Shown one piece after another: positions 46,911-59,789 of a stretch of DNA of 64,000 nucleotides. The stretch is from Eupeodes corollae (Eukaryota; Arthropoda; Insecta; Diptera; Syrphidae). Location: assembly GCF_945859685.1 (NCBI RefSeq), contig NC_079147.1, positions 182,015,174 to 182,079,173 on the forward strand, written 5' to 3'. Position numbers and translations under genes: made by a program. How positions within the stretch are numbered: position 1 is the first letter of the stretch; each line of letters opens with the position of its first letter. The notes under the pieces are model-generated. The model did no database searches. It worked only from the letters and a program-made list of their open reading frames with translations, and was not told where the DNA came from.

Positions 46911-47255
46911 ATTAATTTGATTTTTGGTAGTACCCGTGGCATGATGGTTAGTGCGTTGGACTATCATGCAAGGGGTCTTGGGTTCAATCCCTGCCTGTGC
47001 CAGCTTAATTTAAAAAAAAAATAATTTTCGCGGGTACTGCCTTTTGCGAGGAATTGACAAATCCTTCAAGAGTAATTCTTGTCATGAAAAAGTGCTTTCT
47101 CAAATTAGCCGTTCGGATTCGGCCTTAAATTGTAGGTCCCTTCCATTCCTGACAACAGTACTCGCACACAGGAATGGTTGAGAGTTGTAAGTCACTAGGC
47201 CCTGGTTCACAACGGACTGTTGCGCCACCCCATTTGATTTGATTAATTTGATTTT
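46911..47255 (+). mobile_element. tRNA-derived SINE with 14-bp target-site duplication
   Basis: The element body is 46925-47241. ATTAATTTGATTTT occurs directly before it (46911-46924) and directly after (47242-47255), a perfect 14-bp target duplication as left by LINE machinery. The head is tRNA-like: GTGGCATGATGGTTAGTGCG (A-box region) and GGGTTCAATCCC (B box, close to the RNA polymerase III consensus), ending TGTGCCA. The body then reads CGGGTACTGCCTTTTGCGAG ... GTAGGTCCCTTCCA ... AAGTCACTAGGCCCTGG ... GCGCCACCCCATTTGATTTG, with a short ATTTG tail. The internal promoter looks usable. It is 317 bp, in the normal size range of tRNA SINEs. I cannot name the parent tRNA with confidence. Confidence 0.88.
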
Positions 47256-50200
47256 AGTTTTAGGTAGTCTGCAATGTAATCTCTGATTACATTCATTTGA
47301 TTTCAGTTCTTATCAAGAAATCGCTCTTAAAAAATGTAAGAGTTTCTGTCACAACTTAAAATCTTAAGAATGTGAAAATTACCCAATTCCAAGATCTTCT
47401 TATTGCATAGGAATATTTTTTGTTTTCTTAACATTTTTGCTGTCAAACAAAAATTGTTAATAGTTTACGAAGTCATTGCGAAATATCAAGCAGGAACACA
47501 AATTTCCAGCAAATATTAATCTCTCACAATTCATGATTGCATTTGAAAGATTTTATGTCTTGCAACAATTTACAAACGATACGAATTCGCACAAAATTTC
47601 TGTTCTGGAATCAAAATCAAAACTGTTCTTTAAAAGTGAATTTACGAAGCAATCTATTCCCAACTTTATATACCACGCTGCATATGAAACAAGGTATCCT
47701 CGCCTAAACCCCAAGACAAAAGAAGGAAAAAAAAAACAAACTTGTAACTATTCAAAGAATTTTCAACTTGCAACAAAGAATTCCACAGATACACTTCTAA
47801 CACAGATAGAATTCCAGTCAAGGGGTGCAATGCAATGCAATGTGTGAGTTGAGTGGGTTTGAGTTAGAATATCTATGATGATGCTGGTGATGGTGGCAAC
47901 TATATAACTAACCAAATGCTGCGCCTCCAAACACCACCACCACCACCGCTACATAGTCGTCCTCATCGTCGTCGTCATAGTCATAGTCATAGTCATAGTC
48001 ATAGTCATCGAAGCAATGAATGTAAGGGTAGCTATTTAAAACATTCGTTGTTGTACAATTCAACTGCATCCACTTAGTTTCTCTCTATTTCAGTTTGAAC
48101 CATCACACAAGAAGGACAAGAGGAATCATATGTGTAGTTCGGGTTGTACTGCATTTTCGAGCCTCGAGGGCACATAGTCCGTCCATGTCCCATCATACGA
48201 TATACTCGTATGTATACACAACATACAGTCTTGCTTTCTCTCTTCCTAAGTAAATAGTTGCTCTAGGACTATATTAAATTACTTTGTCCATTCTGTATGA
48301 ATTGAGGGTTCGAAGGGATGTGTGCTGTGAATGTTTGTTTGAATGTTGTAAGCCCGTTGCAGAAGCACCCTGTCACACACTACACTGCACCCATATAGAT
48401 TATCGTCCTTCGAGAGGGCCAAACATTATCAGGACGGGAGGCATGAGAATAGACCTTACGAACCGTGTATGAGTCCTCTTGTACTACTTGTATATGTGAA
48501 ATGCATATGCGTTTTGTATAAGCACTCTCATTAAGTATGACCAAGCCCTTTGCCTCAATAAAATGATGGTCGGTTTGGGCTGATTGACTTTGGACTTCAT
48601 TCTACTCCCCATGCCTTCATCCATAACCTGATGGGGGAAGTATCGAAAATGGGTGTCAAAAGGTGGACATGTGTAAACCCGCTTCGATGAAGGTGGCGGT
48701 GCGATGGTGATGGTGATGGTGATAGTGATGGCGGCATCAGTGACGGAGAAGGTTAATGTGATTTCTCGAGAACTCTCGATCCCCAATTGCAAAGAGATAC
48801 GACACAGGACATTGATTCTTATAATCATGCATTTCATTTGGTCGATTTGTGCATTCACAAGGGCCCATATCCACCACTTGAACTCTTTTGAAAATCGTAT
48901 TCATACATCCTTATCATGGTTGGTTAGGGTCAATTCGGTTCGGTTCGGATCGGATCGGGTTGGGGTTGGGTTTAGTTGAGTTGGGTCATATATCCCTTGA
49001 GCTGTAATGTTGTTACATATGTTTGGCTTAAAATCAATTACAATGTCATTTTCCATTGATTATTCTCTTGAGATTGAAACATTAATTGCAAAGTAATTCA
49101 TCCTTGAAAAAGGTTCACTCTAGTATACATATGTGTGTTTACCCTTTCCCAATGATAATAAATTGCCCCGGGGTAAAAATCTACAAACATGGACGACGAT
49201 GTTCAGATGGATGAATGGACGAACGAACGGACAGACGGACATACTCTATTGGACAACATGGTGACCCTAAACGGTAATTTAGTTTCCAGGCTGTTATTCT
49301 CTATTCAAGGATTCACAATATTATTAATTATAAATTTTACAAATATGACAATAAGAGAGATAGACAAAGAGTGCCCTATTTATTTTTATATTGTGGGAGT
49401 ACAACCAACCATAGGACAATTTATTAAAATTTCATCAAAATATATTGGCAGAAAATGAGAGAGATGAAGTGATGCCCAAGTGACTGATGAAGATAAAGAT
49501 GAAGATGATGATACTGTATATATAAGAGTGTAACAATTATATGGGAAATGATATCCTTGGGAAAATTATACTAAGGATTTAAATTGAAATCGAATGAGTT
49601 CTGGCTGGGTTTAGGTTTTCTTATGCATGTATTCTCCTTCAAATGGCCTTGTAGCATTATGTGAGCTAATTTCATATAGAATTGAGTGATATAGGCAAAA
49701 GTGATGCCAATGCATTGGGAAAATTCAATTAGAATATATTTTATCTATATAAGTATGTTATGTTATGATATGTTATATTATACATCCTAAGATTGAGAAA
49801 GAAGAATATCAAACTAATAAATTCAAATGATATCAAGTATTGAGAGAGAATTGATGATTACATACCAAGAGTATAGGTCCAATATTGAAAATGGAAATTA
49901 TTGGGAATTTCTTGAGGGAAAACAACTGGCGTATAGTAAAGTTTTGGGTATTTTTGTTACATGCATTTATTAGTATATATTACATTTAACTGAATTAATT
50001 TAATGTACTGAATATTTGGCATAAAGAAAGGCCAAACTGTTAAGTGGTAATTTCTGAGCAAATACTTGTAGGTATGATAATTAAGGTGCTTATGCGTTAA
50101 GATCATATAGTCTTTGAATATAAGAATCTATTTAATTGAAGTTAGTTCTAAAATACATTTAATTTAATGACATTATACAAAGTTTTTTTGATGCTAAGTA

Positions 50201-51850
50201 TTGAGTTTGTTGGAAAAATACTTAAACTTCAAAACGGAAAGGTATCAATTTTGCGAAAATATTTTGAAAGACATGGAAAGTTATTAATCTATTTTTCTGA
50301 AGTCAATTTAAGGTGAGTTTTTGAAGAAGCTAACAGCAGTAAAATGTCGAATACTAGGATATATTTTGGTAAACCTATGGAAGTCATTGAGCAACTTTAC
50401 AAAAGGAATAAGTCCACTTTACTTTACGTTTTCAAGTTAATTAAGGTAGAGTTAGTTATTGATTAACAAAATATCTCGTCATCATATTAATCAAAGATGT
50501 TTAATATTGTAAACGACGTACTTCAGTGATTATTTAGAACTAAAGTGGCTCCCACAACTAGTCGGACAAGAAAAATGTAAATAAAACGTATAGAAACAGA
50601 AGAAATTAATGATCGCTCTATTCCATCTTTAAGAATATAGCATATTTAAATAAGTACTAAAAAGTAAATACTTGAATTTAACCTCTCATACATAGAAACT
50701 CACTGTTTTAGCATTGTAGTAATTCTGTAGCGATACTTTTAACGTCAAGTGACAAGGTTATTATTAACCTTGTATTACGAAAGGCTTTTACTTACAATTA
50801 AGGTAGTTTTCTGCTCTACACTGAAATGATACCATAAGGAAATCAATCGTCTTTTTAAATTCGAATTGGTTTTGTTGCATAACAAGGAAGATACATCAGT
50901 ACTAAAAATAACAAAAATTGTGTCGAGCTCTTCTACATATTTATAAACTAAAAAAAGAATTCATAATGTTGTCCAAAAAGTGAAAGGAAAGAATCTACTT
51001 CTTAGGCTGATCAACTAGAACCCTTTCTTATTTTCGGAATCTAAAAAGATTTTCTTGAAAGAGTATACAAAGCTATACATCGGTGAAAAAATATAAATTA
51101 AGTGTGACAATTTCACTTCCTACTAAGCCTACTACCCAAGTACAGAAAGTTCATGCACTTACTGCCCTTAAGTTCCTAAAACACAAAATAATCACGTTTT
51201 TTAAATGCAATCGAAACTCTTAAGACGGGTCTTCAAGAAAAAGGAGAAGCAAACTAAAGTATTAAAGAATGCTTAAAACTTTTCTTTTCGGTACCTCGAC
51301 GATAAGGAAGCCATTAAATTGAGAGGATAAGCAAATAAGTACTAAATATTAAGGCTTCTATTATGTGTGAGGAGTTAAATTACAATTGCTTTTACAATTT
51401 ATTTGCTCTTTAAAAGCTTAAATTGTAATTTGTATTAATTTAAAATAAAAAAGTTTTTAACGCCGTAAAAAATGGTTATAAAGTTTTAACCATAGATTTT
51501 CTTGAAGAAAATGCATTCCGAAGATTTATATTTCATGTGTCCGATTAGTCGTGGAAGCCACTGTATGTGTACTAAAATTTCAATGAAGTTAAAAGTCAAT
51601 GTTACCAAAATATTATGTTAAATTTATATAAGTTATTTAACAGATTATGTGATTTGAGTTTTTAAGATTAAAGCAAAATTTCAATATAACAGATTTTATA
51701 TCTTTTTATTTATAAAGTGAATTTTTTACAACATAGATACGTTGATGAGATGTCGAGACTACTGAATCACGAAGTTGCATTTAAGAAACTCCTATATAGT
51801 AGCTTAATAGAAGAGATATGTTGATTTTTGTATTGAAGTAATCAATAGTT
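47256..51850. other. non-coding DNA, G+C-richer at 47820-48970, A+T-rich after
   Basis: The frame 47476-47847 (123 codons) shows no domain. 47975-48008 is (TCATAG)n and 48700-48735 is GATGGTGATGGTGATG. 48930-48975 is a TTCGGTTCGGATCGG-type cryptic repeat. The frame at 48284-48472 is cysteine-rich (CCECLFECCKPVAEAPC) but starts with TTG and has no support. The frame 49189-49458 begins in a GGATGAATGGACGAACGAAC run. I see no gene; 49460-51850 is featureless A+T-rich DNA. Confidence 0.45.
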
Positions 51851-51859
51851 AACAAGATA

Positions 51860-52640
51860 AGATCAATATTTACACTGATTTTTCCAAGGCTTTCGAACGC
51901 GTTCAACATAGTGTTCTCTTAAAAAAAAACTAGAGATATATGGGCTTCACTCTCAGCTCCTAATGTGAATAAAGAGCTATTTAATAGGCAGAAAACAGGT
52001 GGTAAAAATTGATATTGCCTTGTCTAAGAAAATTATACATTTTTCGGGTGTTCCTCAAGGTAGTCACATCGGACCACTTCTTTTTCTCATTTTTATTAGC
52101 GACGTACATTACATCTTACTTTTTCTAAACGTATTCTATTTGCTGACGATTTGAAAATATTCAGTTTCATAAATTTGCTTAAGGATGCAAAAAAAGTTAA
52201 AATTGATTTAAATAATTTAATTATTGGTTTAATATCAATGGGCTATATTTCAACAATAAGAAATGTAGCTTTGTGACATTTTCTAAAAATCACAGTCCAT
52301 TATATTATAATTATAAACTGTAAAACGACATTTTAGAAGGACTTGCTAGCCATAAGGATCTAGGAGTAAACTTCGATTCTAAAATAAATTTCTCAAATCA
52401 CATGGACCATGCGATTTTAAAAGCAAACTCTATGCTAGGGTTTGTTTTTCGAAATTCAAAAGATTTCGAAAACCCTTATATGTACATTAAAAACTCTTTA
52501 TTCTAGTCTCGTTTGATCACATTTAGAATGTTGTACTGTTATATGGAGCGCGTCTAGCATTCGTCGTATAGAAAAACTTCAAAAAAGGTTCACAGAGTCT
52601 GCTCTTATGAAAATTATTTGCTTATTCAAATGTTCCATCT
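51860..52640 (+). pseudogene. jockey-type LINE reverse transcriptase fragment
   Basis: Starts at motif A, NIYTDFSKAFERV (51865-51903), then SGVPQGSHIGPLLF near 52045, FADDLKIF (FADD at 52139-52150), EGLASHKDLGVNFD near 52340, SMLGFVFRNSKDFENPY near 52430 and a C-terminal RRIEKLQKRF near 52565. Motif A ends AFE where relatives have AFD. Several stops and frameshifts are present. The order and wording of the blocks match 45400-46860, so these are two copies of one family. The upstream RT fingers and endonuclease are missing. Confidence 0.8.
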
Positions 52641-55110
52641 TTTGGTCTAAATGGAGTGTGTAACTTTTAAGACGAATGAATAATTAAATGACAGTCCTAT
52701 GCACTTTCCATTAAAAAAAAATAATGAACCAATCCATAGTCAATTATTTCTATCTATTAAGATGGATAGTTGATAAAAGTGACGTCAAGTTTTCTTAAAA
52801 CAGATGCACACCGCTTAGTAGTTTAAACATTATGTGCACTAAAGTTCAGCTTTGTCAAAAACTTTTAATAGATTTGAAGGTTTTTTTTTAAAGGTACATA
52901 TTTTTGAAATAAAGGCCATCATGAAAAATCGACATACGAGAATCTTATTACTTTTCAAAATAGTGTAATCCTATCTAATCTTTGAAATAAATTTCACATT
53001 ACCAAGAAATCTAAAGTCATAATGTCAAAATTAATCCTCTTCTCTCATTACCGATTCACTTCATTTGAAAAGATACAACTCCATTTCAAAAAAGAAAAAA
53101 AAACATTAGGTACTAACATATGAATGTATAACGTTCGCCCTCATAAAAGTATAAACAAACTTCGCTTACATCCCATAACCGTAAAAAAAGTAAATAAATA
53201 AAAACCCAACTATCTGATCCTAAACAAACTGGGTACCTCATTCAAATTCTCAAGTTTCAAATCCTGTCAATCCATTATACGTATCGACTCGAATGTTTTA
53301 GATATCCGTAACATCTTTTTTCTCTAATCCTTGATGGGTACCCACACATTTGACACCCGCATTTTACCGATATGATACAAAACGATAGATATACATATAC
53401 AGGGAGAAAAAAAAATAACAACTTCAAATCAAAGTCTTGTGTCGCTTTGATTTGATTTTGAAAATCTACTACTTCTTCCGCAAACCAATATCTATCTATA
53501 ACCATGTTAGATATATGTATGTCGTCTTATTGAGTACCACCACCATCAGAATTGACTGCAGGAGAACTTTCTTTTTGATATCACCATAGGAATTGTCCTT
53601 TTTTCAAATGCGGATATACGATATACCAACGAATATCCTGAAAATGTATCTTCCATTTTCAAGTTGTGTTTTTTTTTTTGCTTTGCTTTAAAGAGATGAA
53701 AAGAAAAAAAAATTCAAATACAAAAGAAATGAAATTAAGCTCTGGATGGGAGATAACCGTATATACTATGTATAATTCAGGTTGTTTTAGATGAATGTTG
53801 AAGACATTTTTTTAAGAAGTTTTCCTTAGTATCATCCTAACTACCTCCGTCTGATCCTGAATCCACATCATGGTTGTTGTTTTTATATCAATTGAAAAAC
53901 TCAGCTTTTGGTCGATTGCGATAAAGTTTTTTTTTTTTGTTTAATTTGTTTTATTTTATTTCAAAGGACACACAAGGACATGCGGGTCGCTGTATGTGAT
54001 GTTGGTATAAGAGTACTGTATGGACTTTTACTGGTTTTAAACGGGTTGATGGTGATGTACCTAATTGAATGTACCAATTCAAATGGGCCGAAGCGTGTCT
54101 GCACATACATATAAAAGTTTTTCTCTTTATTTTTCTTGTCCTTTTATTTGGAAATCCTTTTTTTTAACTTTTAAAGGTACTTTGGTGATTTTGGTTTTAG
54201 TTGAACAGTTATTTGAATGTTATGTTCGATGGTAGGTGTGTAGGGTATACGTACATACAATTGTGTGGTGAAGACTTTTGAGATTTTCATTAAGTGAAAT
54301 GTTTGTTTTTGTTTTTTTTTTGTTTTCATAAGGGCAAGTTGTTTGAATTTATGTTTGGGTTCGATGAGGAAACAAATTTGAACTGAATTGGGTGGGACTT
54401 AGGGATGAAAACATAAGTTATGACAATGTTCTGAACCTGTCAACTCTGTAACGTTAACATATTTTGTAAATTTGCAATTTTCACTGTTTTGTAATTTTTG
54501 ATTCATTTAGAAAACAACACTTCAAAGGCAAATTCCCTCATCGTTTTCAAATTCTATATATGTACCTAATTAAATTTAAAAAAGGGGGGTTCCTAATAAA
54601 TTTAAATGAATTTTGAACAAAATAATTTTTTTTTCTAGATTTTTCTGGTTTTTGGGGACATAAAGTCTAGAATTTGTATAGTATTTTGAAAAGTATCAAA
54701 GCTCAACTCTGCCTTTAATAACAATTTAATTGTGAGCTAGGTTGCATATTTCATTTTCAAAAGAAATTAAATTTAAATGCATTCAAAATAAAAATTGCAG
54801 TTTTAAAATTTATTAAAATCGATATGGAGTACATTGATTTTAAAAGATTCCTGGCTTTACATTTTGATTTTTCAAGTTATTTCAATTCGACAAGAAGAAA
54901 TGATTGCCATTCAAGTTACGATTACATTATCTTTACTAATAGAAAATAAAGCTTTAGTTATTTTAAAAAAGACTGCAACTTCATATTTAAGGAAACGGAC
55001 AAAGCATTTAAAACTGTTTTTTAGCCAAACAAATTTCTTCCATTTACTAGTAACATTTTTAGCTTTAAACCAAGAAAGTCCAACATTGACCAGATATTTA
55101 CATTACGAAG
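52641..55110. other. A+T-rich non-coding DNA
   Basis: No gene or transposon that I can support. The frames at 53275-53505 (minus) and 53908-54114 (plus) are unsupported. Confidence 0.5.
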
Positions 55111-55114
55111 ATCT

Positions 55115-56145
55115 TGGAAAAAAACAGGAACTTCAAAATGAGCTTTGAGAAGCCATTTCTAGTTGTGGCATCCCTGAAAAACTTGTCCGTTTTTGCAGAA
55201 TGACGATGGAGAATGCATTCGACTTATCAAGTACAAGATCTTACCCATGCTTTGGATGTCAACAAAATTTTAAGACAAAACGATGCACTGTCGTGTGACT
55301 TCTTCAACATCGTTCTAGAAATAATTGTGCAAAATTCAATCGTCAACACTAGAGGCACAATATTGCAAATGTCAAACAAATTACTCAGACAATTCGATAT
55401 TATTGACATAATTGCCAGATCAAAGCGTTGTGTGAGTGGTGCGTTTTTGAGCATTGCGGCGGAAGCGAAGGAAATGGGTTAAGTAGTCAATAAAGGCAAT
55501 ATGCTCTTATCAAAAAGGACATTGAACGACTACACGTCTTCAACAGAACGTCACCATGCACAGCTATAACTTTGAGGTAGTTCAGGACTTTGTCTATTTA
55601 GGCACCCCTATAAATTCAGAGAACGACACCAGCGCCAGCGCAGCGCTGAAATTAGACGAAGAATAACTTTTGCAAATCGCTGCTTCTTTGGTCTTAGAAG
55701 GCAATTGAGTAGTAAAATCTTCTTTCTGGAGCAACTTCAGTCACTGTCTATAAAGACATTCATCCATCATCTCGGTTCTCATATATGGCGATGAGGATTG
55801 CACCTTATCAAAAAAAGATGAAAACGTCATAAAAACTTCTCGCGTCTGCATAGCCAACGAAATCTACGGGCTGTATAGCGACACTGACCTGCTTAAAAGA
55901 ATAAAAGTCCAACGACTTTGATGGTTGGTCAATGCTTCAGCCCGGAAGGGCTTCAAATCCAATCCCGAGGGATGGCGCAGAAGAGGAAGACCGCGACGCA
56001 GATGGAGCAGCAGGTGGGTCAGGGGCTCAACCAACTTAGCGTGTGAAATTGGAGACAGCTACGTAGGGACTAAGATGGCTGAAGACTTCTGTTGGATGAA
56101 GCCCAGGTCCGATCCAGACTGTAGCGCCACCTTAAGTAAGTAAAA
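55115..56145 (+). pseudogene. LINE (non-LTR) reverse transcriptase and C-terminal fragment
   Basis: Blocks in order: SSCGIPEKLVRFCRMTMENA (55150-55215), LTHALDV...RQNDALSCDFFNIVLE (motif B region, to 55322), a damaged active-site region reading QFDIIDIIARSKRCVSGAF near 55390, and FEVVQDFVYLGTPI...NSEN near 55580. A C-terminal NPEGWRRRGRPRRRWS near 55965 and a 3' end GTAGCGCCACCTTAAGTAAG follow at about 56120. Where the family has a (F/Y)ADD box, this copy has lost it. The short TAAG tail suggests the true 3' end. This is a different family from the 45.4 and 51.9 kb elements and resembles the one at 58554-59395. Confidence 0.75.
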
Positions 56146-58550
56146 CATTTCGAGTAAAAAAACATTCTTTAAAATTTTGAAGATACTTTTAAGGCTCGTA
56201 TCAGTATTTTCCAACCGATATTTTATCACTGCCTTCGGCAAAGAATCATAAAAACAATTTTACTCGGTCTCGATTTAATTTCACTAGATTTTGGGAAAAT
56301 AGCTATGCCTGTAATTCAAAATTTTGACATTGGCTTCAAAAAGTGTTTCAAATGAGTTTAATTCACATTTTAAACTTTTTTATTTACTAAACCCACAAAA
56401 TTTTTAAATGATATCTGTCATAGGGGCTGCATGAGAAAATATTGGATATAAATATTTGTTTCGTTTCCTTTAAACCAGGAAGATTCTTCAGGTTTAGCTT
56501 AAATAGGTATTTTTGAGTTTCTTACTAAAACCCCAGTTTCTTAGGCTCCTGATTCCTCTTCCTGTGAAAAAGAAATACACTTGGCATTTCATAATGAAAA
56601 CTCATTGCTATTTGATTTGAACATTTTCAAAACGACAGCAAACTTCACTATTTTTGCTGTCACAGATGCCAAGTGATATTTTCCACCTTAACTACATTAA
56701 CATAAAAAAAAACAACATTAAAAAATGTAAACAGAAAAACAAAAAAATTAAGTGAATTTAACATTCAAAAGCTCCCATTTTTACAATTCTAAAATTACTT
56801 GTTTCATTGCACTGACGTTGCCAAAATAAAAACATGCCATAGTAATCTCACGTTTGTCTAGTTACAAACAAAAAGTTCAAAAAAAGTCAGCGGACACTGT
56901 TTTGGCATCAAGCCGGAAATAGCCACTTTTGCTATATTTTTTAATTCAAAAATAAAAAAACTACACAAAAAAAGACACACTAGCATATTTTATATTTTCG
57001 AGGTGCAAACATTTTAATTGCCATCAGTTTCCAAAAAATATTTCCAAATATATTTATAGTATCTGTTGTTTTTTTTTTTCAAAACGCCCTTTTGTGTGCA
57101 TTCAGCTGTCACACGAGTCACACATCAGACACACTTCAAACAAGAGACCAAAGAGGGCGAATTGGCTCAGCTCAACTCAACTCTGACACTCAAACGTTTC
57201 ATTTGTCATATCAAATTAAATTCAAAACTGATGTCATCAGTGTGGTCAAAATATTGTATTTTATTTGAGAGGGGGATGTAACACTTTGTTTTGTGTAGTT
57301 GCTGTTAGAAACTGAAGTGTTTTATAATGAATGTGTTGCGAGTGAGGGGAGAGAGTAGAACTAGGAGTACCATTTTTTTGTTTTAATATCGTTTCGAAAT
57401 TATTTTGTTGGTATGGGGAAAGTAACGCTGAATTAAAACTATGGTAGGTGTTCAAAATTGACAGGTCTACTTTTAGGGGGAATTTTTGAATACTATAAAA
57501 AAGATAGATATCTACTTTTACAACTTTGATATCCAATTCAATGTTTTTGATGTTTGTGATGCAATTTTTACATATTTTGATTATATTTTATTGCTTATAG
57601 TTTTGAAAGAAAATAAAAAGGTTAAATTTTGCATAAAATTCTACTGAAATTATGGAAAAAGACAGTACAATGAATTTTACTGTTTAAAATTAATTGTATT
57701 TTCAAAAAAAAAAAAACAAAAAACAATCAAACAAAACAACGGACATTACGATGATATCCTATATTTGGTTTTTTGAGGTTATGTAAATTCATTGAATTCG
57801 CGATGATTTTCTAAATCTCAAATGACTTTCTTAAATATCCCATGTATAGAACTTTTCGGTATCTTTTTTATTTTATAAAAGAAACCTCATTAGTTTAAAG
57901 TCTGCACCTACCAAACACATTTATACTCAAAACTCAAAACGGTATAAGAGCAATTTTTGATATTAATACGAATTTCTAAACTTAAGAATATAACAACTAG
58001 TTTTTAAGAATATATTTGCAACTGTGTCTGTAGACATAACAGCTAACAGAATAGAGTTTTTCAAAAATGTATTTTTACAAAAAAACGAACTGATACTTAA
58101 AGCAACAAAAATAGACTATTTTGTCACAAGGTATCCTTTAAGTCTTTAAGTCCCCCATGTTAAGCGGGAGTGGTAATTTTTCAGAAAAAAAGATTTGAAA
58201 AGAACGACAACATTATTGTGTTATAATTTTTCTCTTATTTTTTTGAAAATTTGAAGTACTATTTCTTAGTAAAGTCGTCTTGTCTCCGCTCATAAAGATC
58301 TGTTTTTTTTTAATGATTTTTTTTCTAGGTGTTTATGACATTGAACTTACAAATAATCAAAGTTTTGGAACTCGTGATCTTAATGCAAAATGGCAAAAAT
58401 TTTAAGAGTTTTTCAAGTACTACCAATTTTAATAGTGAGGGCCTAATTCTTCATCGAGACAAATCAAGAACCGATCAGATTTTTACTATTTGACAGATGA
58501 TGTTAAAATGTCTATAATTTAATATTTAAACTTATCATCTGTTTATAAAC
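56146..58550. other. A+T-rich non-coding DNA
   Basis: No gene seen. 57090-57190 is moderately G+C-richer with CACACGAGTCACACATCAGACACAC, of unknown meaning. Confidence 0.5.
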
Positions 58551-58553
58551 TTA

Positions 58554-59395
58554 ATGGTCATCTACAATAGCATATCCAATGTAGAACTAAATAAGGAAAT
58601 GAGAAATTTCAGCATTAGGATAACTAATATGCAGGGCCAAGTTAAAATAGCCGAATTACCAATCAACATCTGCAATGGACTCTTTAACATTTTATTAGAA
58701 AGGGAACCTGTAACTCTAGCACACCAACAAGACGCACCATTGTCAACAGGTCCAGCCAGATAGTGGTTTTCACAGACGATATCGTTATCACCAGAAAAAC
58801 TGAATAAGCTGAACACGATTCCTTTCTCTTCAGATCAAGTAGGCGGCACAAAATCAAAGTACATAACGACGTCAAATGCAAGAAGAACAATTGGCAGGGC
58901 AAGAATTTGTGGAAGCCTTTCAACTACTTTTGGTCAATAGTAGTAGCCGATAACAACAAGAAAGACGAAATTCGCTAAAGGCTGCTCAAAGTCAAGTGTA
59001 GTTGGTCAAAACTTTTTGAGTCCAGACATCTTACCATAACTTCTAAGCTGCTTCTGTACAGGATTATAGTTCTGTCAATACTTACATATGGATCCGATAA
59101 CTGGAAGTTTAGTAGAAGGCACTTCAATCTCTTAAACGTGTTCGAGAAGGAAGTCTTACGGGTAACCGTTGACTCCTTATGTGAGGAAAGACGATTCCGG
59201 AGTCGCTGCAACTATATAAACTGTATGCAATCTACCTGATGCAAGCAGCTATCGCTAAAAAAATTAAGCTCGCATAAGCGAAGAGGAACAACCTAGAAAA
59301 ATCATGGCGATAGGGTGAATGTAGAACCTGTTTGAATGAAGCCAGAACCTGATCCCGGTTTGCAAGTAGATGATGATCATTATTAAAGGCTAGTT
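58554..59395 (+). pseudogene. LINE reverse transcriptase fragment, heavily degraded
   Basis: Recognisable pieces: VVFTDDIVITRKT near 58768 (RT active-site region, FTDD where relatives have YADD or FADD), SNARRTIGRARICG near 58875, and a frame with SIVVADNNKKDEIR near 58940. After these come LLYRIIVLSILTYGSDNWK near 59055, NVFEKEVLRV near 59135, and EPDPGLQVDDDH near 59345 followed by a GATGATGATC tail. Many stops and shifts. The final acidic repeat and GAT tail are typical of a LINE 3' end. This is the same broad family as 55115-56145. Confidence 0.7.
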
Positions 59396-59789
59396 TATTC
59401 TCCATAATTTGATAAAATAGATAATGCTCAATAAGACCTTTTGTAATAGTCCTGATTCTTTTTAAGCTTAATTTAATCAAATTATATTTGTTATGATTTT
59501 TGTAAGGGTGTATTTCAGAAAGAATTGGGTAAAAAGTGACGGGTATGCGCTAAGAGGGAGGGTAAGGGGATAGTTATTGAAATTATTAAAGCTAGACAAA
59601 AGAAGGATTAAGATGATCCCGAAACCTTGGTCCGCAGTACTCTTAAAAAACTCATATTGATTTTTACCAAGATATTAAAGATCCGAAATATGTATGTATA
59701 GCAAATTATTTTAAATAATACGGCGTTTATCGAAATTTAATTCAAAATAAGGTTTGAGTTTTATGCGAATTCAACACTTTTATTTTTGT
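59396..59789. other. non-coding DNA between two LINE remnants
   Basis: Nothing recognisable. Confidence 0.5.

Noticed and set aside
46925..47000. A genuine tRNA gene
   Set aside because: The tRNA-like head lacks a clean cloverleaf and a convincing anticodon arm, is followed by a SINE body, and has a target duplication around the whole unit.
48284..48472. Cysteine-rich small frame (possible defensin- or toxin-like peptide)
   Set aside because: No ATG at the start, no signal peptide, and the cysteine spacing does not match a family I know.
49189..49458. 89-codon frame beginning MDDDVQMDEW
   Set aside because: The N-terminal part is translated from a GGATGAATGGACGAACGAAC cryptic repeat; the rest is A+T-driven.
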